Part shown: positions 35,925 through 46,400 of the stretch, one piece after another
Position numbering within the stretch: position 1 is the first letter of the stretch
Layout of the letters: every line of letters begins with the position of its first letter
Assembly (NCBI RefSeq): GCF_901000735.1
Contig: NC_081547.1
Coordinates: 20,336,838 to 20,400,837, forward strand
Length of the DNA stretch: 64,000 bases
Direction of reading: 5' to 3'
Origin: Corylus avellana
Taxonomy: Eukaryota; Streptophyta; Magnoliopsida; Fagales; Betulaceae
Made by a program: the position numbers and the translations under genes
Notes under the pieces: model-generated
Database searches by the model: none
The model's input: only the letters and a program-made list of their open reading frames with translations
Told to the model about the DNA's origin: nothing

Positions 35925-36049
35925 TACTTCAAATTTCAGTCTATGCACTTTTTGTCATTTTGAAAAAGTCACTATTTGAACATCACTAGCTTAATAATGA
36001 CGTTTTTTTTGGGCAAAAAATGTCATTATTAATGAGTCATTAATTGTGA

Positions 36050-36141
36050 AAATTTTTGTAGTAGGAGAGGGAAAATTCGAACTAGTAACTTCCATTTCAT
36101 GAGGTATAGTTTCCAACTGATTAAGTTATCCCTTAAAGACA
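36050..36141 (-). mobile_element. tRNA-related SINE fragment
   Basis: On the minus strand 'taacttaatcagttgg' resembles an A box and 'actagttcgaattttccc' a B box, at tRNA-like distance. It resembles the SINE at 25498-25594 in layout. No target duplication was found. Confidence 0.4.
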
Positions 36142-36970
36142 TTCCTTGAAGACAGCAACTAAATTTCTTCAGAGTACTAGTATAATCAAAATCTTATACG
36201 ATGCATGAACCTATGTAAAATATGAAATGTTATAAACAAAGTGACAACCTTCTGTCTAATGACACTCTAAAAGTCCTCCATTCAAGCTCTCATATATAGG
36301 GAAGCCAATCACTCGAGGTTTTTTTTGCCTATTTTCTAATTTTTCTTAATAATTATTTGGGTGCACAAAATATTTAGTACATTGGCCTCTTCTTCTACAT
36401 TGATCTGGAGCCCGGCCCCAATGGGCATGGCCTTGAGAATGAATATTGCATCATGCTTTTCCTTTGACCTATCGAACCGTGACTTGTCACTCAAGATTAA
36501 ACTAAGGGCTTGCTCACGATTGCATTATAAAGCTTAAAAAATATTTTTAATATTTAAAAAATTGTACCAAATAAAAGTTAACATATTTGGTAAGAAATTC
36601 TCAAAATACTTCTTTAACTTTTTTACTCTACAAATGGTCAAAATGTATTTTTGTCAAAGTTTAAAAATAAAAGTTCGGCTAAAAATTATTTTTTTGACTT
36701 AAAAATTTTATTTCTCCAATACAATCCTAAATATGCTCTAACCCTAATCGTACTTAAAAAGACACTTTAGCCCATTTAATTTATGAGGTGGCTTTTTTAA
36801 AAATAGTCAAACAAAAAATTATATCGTCAAATGAACACCATTAAAAAGTGCACGAAAAGATCATAAAAGTGGGCCCAATTCATGAAAAAAGCATCGAAAA
36901 AGCGTAGGTACCTAAAAGAAAAGCCCACGAAATAGACCCCTCAACAGCCAACACGCAATTCCAAACCCTC
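36142..36970. other. Intergenic, no gene seen
   Basis: AT-rich sequence upstream of the small conserved gene. No recognisable domain. Confidence 0.4.
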
Positions 36971-36976
36971 CACGTG
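36971..36976. promoter_or_regulatory. Candidate G-box (CACGTG)
   Basis: A perfect CACGTG lies 279 bases before the ATG at 37255, in a locally GC-rich stretch that looks like the promoter. G-boxes bind bZIP and bHLH factors. A single hexamer is weak evidence. Confidence 0.3.
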
Positions 36977-37254
36977 TGCTCCCTTATCCACTTCTCCGCC
37001 TCTCAGATCGCCTACGCTGCTTTCCATGTAAACTCATTCTGATGTGCGTTCTATAATTGTACCTAGTACCCAAAACTACCCTTTGGCTTCAAATTAAATC
37101 CTTTTAGGTCCCAGCAATCTACATACAACGCTTGAAAATCAAAGACCTGAATGGACGCTCAGTGATCTTAACTGCACTGGATAAAATCCCTCAACCACCA
37201 CCACCTGCTATTTCAAGTCTTTCCATTTATCGGTTCTGCATTTCGGTCTCCCCA

Positions 37255-37611
37255 ATGGCTTCCGCTCTCTCTTCTTTCCGACCAGGAATGGTCCGGGCCT
37301 CCGCTTCCTCCTCTACCAAACCCGACCCAAATCGCCGGAAACCCGTCTCGGCCAACTGGTGGGCACCGCTCTTCGGCTGGTCCACGGATCCGGACTACAT
37401 TGACCCATCTGGAACCGAGCCACGCGGCTCAGATCCGGAGCCCGAATCGGGACGTCCCAGGTCCAGATTCACGCTCGGGTGCTTCACCGAAGAGAAGGCG
37501 AAGCAGCTCCGGAGGAAGATGGTGGAGAACTCTGCGTTTCACGATATAATGTACCACTCGTCCATCGCGTCTCGGCTCGCCTCCGATATTTCGGAGTGGT
37601 CGGAGAAGTAG
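37255..37611 (+). CDS. Conserved plant protein of unknown function, 118 aa
   Basis: A single open exon. The frame extends upstream to 37132, but I chose the ATG at 37255 because MASALSSFRPGMVRAS starts a typical plant N-terminus, while the upstream 41 codons look like leader sequence. The protein has an S/P-rich N-terminal third, then the block SANWWAPLFGWSTDPDYI, a charged Pro-rich linker, the block SRFTLGCFTEEKAKQLRRK and a C-terminal ASRLASDISEWSEK. The W/P-rich and FTEEKAKQLRRK blocks look conserved, and I have the impression of similar small proteins in other plants but cannot name the family. No membrane segment or catalytic motif. The N-terminus could be a plastid transit peptide (inference). 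The GTAGGT overlapping the TAG stop could be a splice donor, so the true C-terminus might differ. GC content is clearly above the flanks. Confidence 0.75.
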   Translation: MASALSSFRPGMVRASASSSTKPDPNRRKPVSANWWAPLFGWSTDPDYIDPSGTEPRGSDPEPESGRPRSRFTLGCFTEEKAKQLRRKMVENSAFHDIMYHSSIASRLASDISEWSEK

Positions 37612-39170
37612 GTCCTGTAAGTCTCCCTCCTACGGTTTGGGTCAAGATCCTTGGTTCCCTGGCTTGCAATTCGTCGAAATGATAAGTATGAGATTTTTTT
37701 TTTTTTTTTTGTTGGAACATTGATGTGTGTGTTTGGAGATGAGGTACAAAGACAATGTTGTTTGCGTGTACTTTTGATTTGGGACGTTGGATCGTTTATT
37801 AGCGGTGATTTTTGTTTGATTTAGTAAATGTTGGCTTAACAAATTCAGGAAAAGAAAAGGGATATTGAACTTGATAATATGATAACTATGATCGACTTTG
37901 ATTTTGCCCAAAGTGGTATGAGAGTTGGGTTATAGAATCCGATCTAGCATTTGGAGTTGGTCAACCAGTTGTTTAGAAAATGTTCTTTACCCTCTTGTAG
38001 TATTTATAATTGTTGATTTCATAGTAATTTTACAAACCAACCAACTTTTAACAGGTGATATTGAGTCGTTTAGATTAACTCCCAAGTTTAGTGTTTCAGC
38101 AGTACGAGTAATATAAAATAAATTTATATATTGTGATTAAAGTAAAGGATTTACTATTTTCTTTTTCATTGCTTGGTTAGTAAACAGGAAGGGAAACGAA
38201 ATGAAAAATGGAAGAAAATAGTTCAAAATTTCCTCTCAAAGCCCACCAAATATATATATATTTTCATTGGTAATTACAGATGCACCACCTCATTGATTTT
38301 GTGTGAGAGAGAAAAAGCCGTTTGAATTAGAACTTATTGGTAATGGCAACTCACTAGAGTTTTCTTTTCGAATGAGTGTGATTTGGAGAAAAAGTTGGTG
38401 GTAAATTGTAAACGATTTCTGTTCTTTTTTTCTTTTTAATCTTCTCTACTTGATCAAACAATGAAAAATAATGGTATTTCCTATCCCTTTGTTTATTTTA
38501 AGCCACTGAAAGTAAACTGAACAGTTTCTATGTTTTTGAACATTTACAAAATACGAGGGGTGAGGAGAAGAAGATGGAATGGTAAGAAAGATGAGATATT
38601 ATTGCAAGAATGTACAAGGTTCTTACCAAACTTGCTTCGCAATGACCTACCAGCAATCTTTTATAAAAGAAAATGTTAGGTATTTTTTTGTTCTTTTAAT
38701 TCTAGGTGAATATTATTTTTTTTAGGTGTATTATTTTTTAAAAACTAAGCAAGAGAAATAAGTGTAATTTTTTTAAAAAAAAATAAATAAATAATATTTG
38801 CGTAGAATTAGAAGTAGATCAAAGAGTGCCTAGACATTAAAGAAAAATAAAAATTACATAAGTTCTTAAATTACAAAGACTTTTACTCTACAACCTTTAA
38901 CTTTTTACTTAGCTCTCTTCTAGCCTTTTTGAATAAAGATATGTCCCATGGGATGAGTATGACACAATTTTTAATTACAATATTTGACTAAAGAGTACGT
39001 ACTAAAGGGGTAAGTATAAAATACTACTATCTTCTAATAGTGACAAGTGGTAGATTTATTGATTATTGACCCACCTTGGTGCCAGAATAATAACTAGACT
39101 TTAAAATCAAGAAAAGATAAGTATAGAATTGCTATCCTATAACTAGTGGCCTTTGTTGTGATGCATTTAC
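37612..39170. other. 3' flank and intergenic, no gene seen
   Basis: AT-rich with a poly-T run near 37697 and no recognisable domain. Short open frames (up to 89 codons) lack any similarity I can recognise. Confidence 0.45.
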
Positions 39171-39515
39171 GATTGACAATTTTTGATACGACACGCGAAC
39201 TCAACACGAAATTCAGAGTTTTGGATTGAGGAGCCTGATTCGTTTAATTAAATAAGATTAGGTTATGGTTAACCTATAATGTCTTATACCTATACTTTGA
39301 TATAACATAAACTTGACACGAGACATAATGGCAGGCAATGATTGATATGACCTGCGAACCCGACACGCAATCAATACAAAATTAGAGGGTTATGATTGAT
39401 GTATTTGACCCATTTAATTAAATGAGATGAGTTATGGTTGACTTATACAATCTTATACGCATAGTTCATAACGACCTGAACCTGACACCTAAACACGAGT
39501 TGTCAATCTTAGATC
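39171..39515. repeat. MITE-like repeat with 'gacacg' words
   Basis: Begins near 'attgacaatttttgatacgacacgcgaac' and ends near 'cacgagttgtcaatctta', an inverted terminal match (ttgacaa / ttgtcaa). Internal direct repeats include 'gacacgcgaact' / 'gacctgcgaaccc' and 'gattaggttatggtt' / 'gatgagttatggtt'. Probably a hAT-type MITE. Confidence 0.4.
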
Positions 39516-39615
39516 ATGCATCTGATGATGTATTTATTCATAGCTTTGGAAAGACCTAACTGAAGATTTGGTTCCACAGTGCATCTACTACGAATTACTA
39601 GAGGTTCAGAATTAA

Positions 39616-39616
39616 C

Positions 39617-39656
<40 letters not shown>

Positions 39657-39658
39657 GG
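39616..39658. repeat. Compound (TA)n(GA)n microsatellite
   Basis: An AT dinucleotide run is followed directly by a GA run. Confidence 0.85.
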
Positions 39659-41621
39659 TCTTGATAATGACCGTATGAGCTCATAAAACTGATATGATAA
39701 CTAGATGAGTTCAACTAAGAGCATATTTAGTATGTAGAATGACTATTTCATTAGGAAATGAACAATTATTATTGCGAATAAAAAAAATGTATAATAGAAT
39801 AGTTATTCATATTCTTAAGTTTGGTAACAACTTTTGGAACTAGTGTCCAAAACTCTAATTGATTAGATGATGTTTTGATTATATTAGAATACATGTTTAT
39901 TCTCTGATTATTATTATTAAACAATTGACATATACAATTATATTCTTACATGGTATATATATGTAATTGTGTATTGTCTGATTATATACATGTAATATTC
40001 TTAAAATGCATTGTATTTGAGTTATGGTGTGAGTAAGAGAATTATCACACAGAATATCATAGTCAAAGGTTCTTGCAACTTATAAAATTGTTGTTTGTAG
40101 TCGTAAATAGAAATGGAAACTACATCTAAACTATAACATGTCAATATCAACGACCTATCTTGGTTAAGAGAAGCAGATGGACTTCAGGTTCATTTGTTGG
40201 TATAGGAGTCAAACAAACCACATGAGTCATTATTCATTTATAAACACTCTCTACGTGCACGACGACTTATAACATTTACTCTAAATTCTGAGAAGTTTGT
40301 GAACTCAAATATAACATGTAGGACCGTAGGTTACTTTGATGTATTAAGGAGTGAGATCTTTTATCAGTCAAAAATCTCGATACGTTGTGTAATCACATGT
40401 AGCATTTTGGGAATACTCGATTCAATAATGAATCTAAATCATTTGTTGCGAAACAAAGAGATATGAAATATTCCCCTTGGTTTAGATTTACTGAGAAAAA
40501 TTATCATAAAGCTCGAGTCTAAGTATTTTGGTGAGTATACTGAAACTTATGTATGTATAAGGTGAGATGAATTCTCACAAGGTGCATAAAGATAATCATG
40601 AATTTAAACTAGTTATTCAAGGAAAGAGGTAGTAAACAAAGTAGCAGTACATGGACTTTGGTTCGACTACTTATTAGAGTGCAGCCACAATTATTTAGTA
40701 GAATTAATTGTGATTAAATAATGTCGTGTGACATGGTCAAGGAAAACATGGTCACAAGCTTATTGGAGCTAATAGTATTTTTTTTTTTCTTTAAGTCCCT
40801 TTTTGAGCTGATGAAAACTCACTAATATTTATATTAGGCCTCAGTTATATATTTATTTATTTTGGTCGTTTTATTTTGACAAAACATAGGCCAAGAGATT
40901 TACAATATAAGTGTCTAATTGGAGAGAATTGGGCTTGAAAATTAAATAGAGCTTTGGGCTCAAAATTTAATTCCTATAGGCTTGAAAATTAAATAGAAAA
41001 TAAGGTGTACAAGAGGAGCACACAATCACTAATTTAGATGGAGAAGGCAATGCATGACCAACATGAAAATCATGTAAGTCGACAAATGGCAAGTGTCGCG
41101 AATGGAAAGTTGGGAGGTGGAGGGCTGAAGCACAACATGTAAGGGTTCACAAGAGAGTGGAGGGAGGAGGCACAACCGGTAAGGGTTCACAAGAGAGTAG
41201 AGGTGCATTGGCTGATTGTTCATGGAAGTAAAATGGATAGGGTAAGTTAGGTGAGGTGCCTCGGGTGGGGAATGAGTGAAGGAAAATTGGTCCTACTAAA
41301 AAAAAAAAAAAAAATTGGCACGTGAAATAAATGTTTTGTGACGATCAAGATCATAAAGCAGATATCCCTTTTGGCCATATGGGTAACTTAGAAAGAGAAT
41401 GCGTAGCACATATATCCGTTTTGTCTTACTACACATGCATGGTGAGATTCACCTTGTCTTATAGTCACTGTCAATCTATATTTTATAGATTGATTGACAG
41501 TGTCATTCTTCAACAATAACTGCCTTCATGTCATGTTTCAGCCTAATCTTGAGTTATACCCCCATGATAACTTAGGTCTAAGCATCCTACATCTCCTTCA
41601 TTAGGAGTGGGCATAGTGGGG
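39659..41621. other. Retroelement-like non-coding sequence, no gene seen
   Basis: The stretch from about 39825 to 40760 (start 'tttggaactagtgtccaaaactc') resembles the non-coding end of copia elements in style, but no terminal repeat partner or coding domain was found. A short duplicated segment 'ggtaagggttcacaagagagt' occurs at 41140 and 41178, and the inverted pair 'tcactgtcaatcta' / 'tagattgattgacagtg' at 41465-41500. Confidence 0.3.
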
Positions 41622-41883
41622 TTTAAAATGACAAGATATATGTTGTGATAAAACAGCCCAATGAATCTGTTGGGCGTAGCTTTCAATTTATATTGTTTTC
41701 ATGTAGTAAATACAAAGTGAAAGAATACACTTTGCAAGGAAAGGAAATCATCCTATTAATTAATTACAACCCAGTATGTAATGTAGCATATGTACATAAG
41801 GAAAGTGCAAGCTGTGAGAAACAATCAACGTGTTTTCTTGTCAACATGAGCTACTGGTAAATCTTCTAGCTGGCAGATACAAC
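41622..41883 (-). mobile_element. Copia LTR-like copy (partner of 46150-46400)
   Basis: About 260 bases match the reverse complement of 46150-46400 with an estimated 92-94 percent identity. The other copy directly precedes a Ty1/copia internal region, so both are best read as LTRs of one element. The match stops at 41883, where TGTAGCGCCCC, a gypsy-like LTR start, begins. The open frame it contains (71 codons in both copies) is probably incidental. Confidence 0.55.
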
Positions 41884-41973
41884 TGTAGCGCCCCAGAATT
41901 TTCAAAGCTATTTAAATAGATTATTTCGATAATGATGTTATTTTAATATTCATTGTAGCCAAGGATTTTAATT
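41884..41973 (+). mobile_element. Start of a gypsy-type LTR, cut by gap
   Basis: TGTAGCGCCCCAGAATTTT resembles the LTR start at 61317 (TGTAACGCCCCGAAAATTT) and, more loosely, 2797. It interrupts the copia LTR-like sequence and is lost in the gap after 90 bases. Confidence 0.5.
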
Positions 41974-42073
41974 NNNNNNNNNNNNNNNNNNNNNNNNNNN
42001 NNNNNNNNNNNNNNNNNNNNNNNNNNNNNNNNNNNNNNNNNNNNNNNNNNNNNNNNNNNNNNNNNNNNNNNNN
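41974..42073. other. Assembly gap, 100 N
   Basis: Exactly 100 N between contigs E and F. Confidence 0.99.
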
Positions 42074-45000
42074 TGCTTCAACCATATATTATGCCCTTTA
42101 GTAAATTGAAATTTGAAAAAAAAAAAATTAGAAACTTAGTCTTGCAGACAAATGAAAGGAAGAAGACAATGAATAGTACTTTAACTAACTAAACGATGCG
42201 TTTTTCTTTTGTGAGAATATTAGTTTTTTTTTTTTATTCTAATTGTGAGTGTTTTAGTGTTAGTGCGTGGGGATTGGGGACAGCAGAAAGGGAGGCTGGA
42301 AGTCACAGTTTACAACAGAGAACAAAAGAGATAAAAAAAAAAAAAAAACAAAGAGCTTTGAAAAGATACAAGGCCAACCCCAAGTCAACATACCAATTAA
42401 TGCATTGCAGTGTTTACCTCGAGCAGCGCAGGACCTTCAACTCTTCAGAATGATGGTGAGTTCTGCAGGAGTAATTGACACGCTAAGAAAAAAAAGCATT
42501 TTCAAAGTTTAATATAAAATGACGGTTATGCCCCTCAAGTTAGTTTAATGTAAAATGAAAAGTGTTTTATTATTTTTGACTTGAGGGGCTTAACCGTCAT
42601 TTTACATTAAACTTTGAAAATTTTTGTTTTTTGCGTGTGTGTCAAGAACTACCCGTCCCATATAACTCTCCAGTCTCTCCTTAAGGGTTCAGTTGAGGTC
42701 TCCTTTCGGAATTTTGCCAGACACCAATTTCAATTCCAAAAGGTTCAAAATTTTTTTTTTCCAAAGAGACAAATATGGAAGGGCGATTAGGCAGTGGGCA
42801 GTGGGCAAAACTTGTGTTTGTTTGAGTTGTTTCTAAGATTCTATTGGCCTCAATTTTCTTTAGGTATGTAATTATGTAAATATGTAATTAATTTTTTTAG
42901 TTTATAATTAAATTGTTCTTTTAAATTAATTGTTTTAATATTTATGTTGTTATTCAGGATTCAACATTTCAACCTATTCTTGATAATAACTTTAACGAAA
43001 ATTTGAGGTATGTAAATATGTAATTAAATTTTTAGATTTAGATTTAGATTGTTCTTTTGAATGAATTGTCTTAATATTTATATTGCTATTCAACCTATTC
43101 TTGCTAATTGTTTTTATATTTAATTATTTATGAATTTATATAGTTTTTGTGTCATATTTTAATTGTATAAATATATAATTGTAGTTGCCTGAGATTATGG
43201 AGAAAAACAACGATGCTATTGACCTCCAATCAAATTCTAAACGACCTCGTGTTGAAGTAGATTTAGCAAATCTACCCGGAGATCCTTACTTCAGGAAAAA
43301 AATATGCGATTATCATCCTAGTGATAGAGACCGAATCCGAAGAGCATATCTACAAATAGGAGCTTGTCAACCCCTTGACCATGATTTTCCAAAAAGAAAA
43401 ATTGGAAATACAATGCGTCGTTTTAATCCAGCATGGTTCAAAGAATATAAATGGTTGGAGTACAGTATAGAAAAAGATGGTGCATATTGCTTATACTGTT
43501 ATCTATTCAAACCGGACTTTGGAAATCAAGGAGGGGGAGATTCGTTTGTTACTGAAGGGTTTAGTAATTGGAAAAAGAAAGAGAGGCTTGAATGTCATGT
43601 GGGGGCTCACAATAGTGCACATAATCAAGCTCGACAAAGATGTGAAGCTTTGTTAAACCATAAACAAAGCATCATAACAGTTTTTGACAAGCAATCAGAT
43701 CAGCAGAAAATGTTATATAGGACTCGTTTGAATGCATCAGTTGATTGTGTTCGCTTTTTACAACAACAAGGATTAGCATTTCGTGGCCATGATGAATCTA
43801 AAGGTTCAAATAATCAAGGAAATTTTCTTGAATTGTTGCGGTTTCTTGCTAAACACAATGAAGAAATTGATAAGGTGGTCTTAGATAATGCTCCTAAAAA
43901 TCATCAAATGATTGCACCACATATTCAAAGAGATATAGCAAATGCGGTAGCAAGTGAAACCCTAGATGCTATTCTTAAAGATCTTGGAGATTCGCCATTT
44001 GCTATCCTAGTTGATGAATCTCGTGATATATCCGTTAAAGAACAATTGGCAATTGTGTTGCGTTATGTAGATAAGCGGGGCCATATGATTGAACGTTTTT
44101 TAGGCATTACACATGTTCGCAGTACCACAGTTGTAGAATTGAAGAAGACAATTGATTCAGTGCTTAGCAGGCATAATTTAAGTATTAGCAGATTGCGAGG
44201 ACAAGGATATGATGAAGCTAGCAATATGTGAGGTGAGTTGAATGGACTTAAAACTCTTATTTTGAATGATAATTCGTCTGCTTATTATGTTTATTGCTTT
44301 GCACATCAGCTTCAACTCACTTTGGTTGCTGTTGCCAAAAATCACATTCAAATTGCAACTTTTTTTAGTTTGGCCAATAGTATTTTTAATGTTGTTGGAG
44401 CATCATGCAAACGTCGTGACATACTTCGTGAAAAACGAACTGCTGAAGTAATAGAAGCACTACAAAATAATGAAATGTCAACTGGTCGTGGCTTGAATCA
44501 AGAAATGAACTAAAAGAGACATGGTGATACGCGTTGGAGTTCTCATTATGGTGCAATTGTTAGTCTTATTGCCATGTTTTCTTCTGTTATTGATACGGTT
44601 GAAGACATTGTTGAAGATGGTTTAAATTTTGAACAGAGAGCAGAAGCAAATATACTAAGTCAATCACTCCAGACGTTTGACTTTGCTTTCAATTTACATT
44701 TGATGAAAAATGTTTTGAGGATTACAAATGAGTTATCTCAAGCACTACAACGAAAAGATCAAGATATTCTGAATGCAATGAAGTTAGTTAAAATTTCAAA
44801 GTTGCGCTTACAGGCTATAAGAGAAGATGGGTGGAATTCCTTATTTGAAGAAGTTACTAAGTTTTGTGCCAAAAACAATATTGTTGTCCCCAATATGGAT
44901 GAGCTTTACCAACCTCGATCACGACGAAAAACTCAAGGCATGAAAAATTTACATCATTACCGTGTGGAGCTTTATTATACTGTTATAGACATGCAACTCC

Positions 45001-45693
45001 AAGAACTTAACAGTCGCTTTAATGAGGCAAGTTCCGAATTATTACTCTGTGTTTCGTGCTTGAGTCCAGATGACTTGTTTGCGTCTTTTAACAAAGAGAA
45101 ATTGCTTTGTCTTGCTCAATTATATCTGAATGATTTTTCAGCAGTTCAACTTATTACTTTAGACAACCAACTTGAAACATATATCTTTGACATGCGTTCT
45201 AGTGATGAATTTGCAACACTCAAAGGGATTGGACAACTTGCTGAGAAATTGGTAGAGACGAAAAAGGATGTCGTATATCCCTTGGTTTATTCATTGGTGA
45301 CATTGGCATTGATTCTGCCAGTTGCGACAGCAACTGTTGAGAGAACATTTTCAGCAATGAATATTGTTAAAAATCGTTTACGTAACCGAATAGGAGATCA
45401 ATGGATGAATGATTGTTTGATTACGTACATTGAGAAAGACATATTCAAGACCATCAGTAATGAAGAGATTATGCAGCGATTCCAAGGTATGAAGACTCGT
45501 CGAGGACAATTGAATTAGTGTTAGTCATGACAAAACAAATTGTAAGTTCTATTTATATGTTCTAGAACATAATGAAAATTTTTGTTGAATTATTCACTTA
45601 TCCGGTTTGTTATATTTTTGTTCAACTTTATTTTTTTGTATTCATTAAAAAAAATCATGCCCCCAGTAGATGAATTTTCTGCGTCCGCCACTG
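42074..45693 (+). mobile_element. hAT transposon, 3' complete, 5' end cut by gap
   Basis: The right end is …GCGTCCGCCACTG at 45693, that is a terminal repeat beginning CAGTGGCGGA on the other strand. It is followed by GCTAGGCC (45694-45701). The same 8 bases, inverted, flank the other hAT half at 53854-53861. Eight-base duplications and CAGNG ends are hallmarks of hAT elements. Positions 42074-45650 are matched inverted by 50110-53686 with equal length (3577 bp) and about 99 percent identity by eye. The element encodes a transposase at 43197-45518. Confidence 0.9.
43197..45518 (+). pseudogene. hAT transposase (zinc finger MYM-type 1-like), two stops
   Basis: A 774-codon frame with a TTF-type zinc-finger region (residues about 30-105, with CLYCYLF near 98-104), a DUF4371-like middle containing LVDESRDIS (Asp near 273) and GQGYD.ASNM (335-344), and a C-terminal hAT dimerisation region with LPVATATVERTFSAMN. 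It is broken by TGA at 44229 (codon 345) and TAA at 44511 (codon 439); the other copy has CGA and TTA there. The gene may have a short upstream exon: AG at 43183-43184 precedes the frame and a candidate exon 42960-43009 ends at GTATGT. As read, it cannot make full-length transposase. Confidence 0.9.
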
Positions 45694-45701
45694 GCTAGGC
45701 C

Positions 45702-46149
45702 ACCAAATGGTTTTGAACTTCAAGCAACTGTGCCAATTTGTTCCGGTACTCTTGTGAACAATACCCATATTGTGGGGAATAAGAAAAATATTTTATTGAG
45801 AGATTAATTGATTTTTTACCTAGTGGGAGCATGCATGCTAGTAAAGAAATTGTTGTGAATTGGGCCAACATGCCCACAAAATTCAAATGCAAAAGCCACA
45901 AGACCAATCCATAAGTCTTAAACTGGTATAACTATATAAGGCCCTATCACATCGTGCAATGCGTAGTAGGGAATCTACTCCAATAACAGTAAATTGCGCT
46001 CCAAGACAAATAACCATGCTCAACCCTATTGAGACTATTGAAGATACTGCTTTAAATGAGAAGCTGCGTAGACCAAGTTGACAACAATTGAAGAAACTAA
46101 GACAATTGACAATCAGCTAAAATCAAGGAATACTAAATAAGTTTGTTTG
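45702..46149. repeat. Flank of the hAT insertion, probably copia LTR
   Basis: Lies between the hAT target duplication and the LTR-like segment at 46150. A TATA-like 'actatataaggcc' near 45930 fits an LTR promoter for the copia element on the plus strand. No clear protein domain; one minus-strand frame (70 codons) is unassigned. Confidence 0.35.
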
Positions 46150-46400
46150 TATCTGCCAGCTAGAAGATTTACCAACTGTTCACGTTGACAAGAAAACACG
46201 TTGATTGTTTCTCATAGCTTGCACTTTCATTATGTACATATGCTACATTACATACTAGGTCGTAATTAGTTAATAGGATGATTTTCTCTCCTTGCAAAGT
46301 GTATTCTTTCCCTTTGTATTTACTACATGAAAACAATATAAATTGAAAGCTACGCACAACGGATTCATTGGGCTGTTTTATCACAATATATATCTTGTCA
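46150..46400 (+). mobile_element. Probable 5' LTR portion of the Ty1/copia element
   Basis: Immediately precedes copia gag sequence and is repeated inverted at 41622-41883. It ends near 'atatatatcttgtca'. A clear tRNA primer-binding site was not recognised downstream. Confidence 0.5.

Noticed and set aside
41645..41860. 71-codon frame present at both 41645 and 46384 (inverted)
   Set aside because: Similarity reflects the shared LTR-like repeat; the frame has no domain and substitutions between copies do not look constrained.
45695..45907. 70-codon minus-strand frame next to the hAT end
   Set aside because: I considered a copia RNase H tail, but no convincing motif could be read in one frame, and the region is better explained as LTR.
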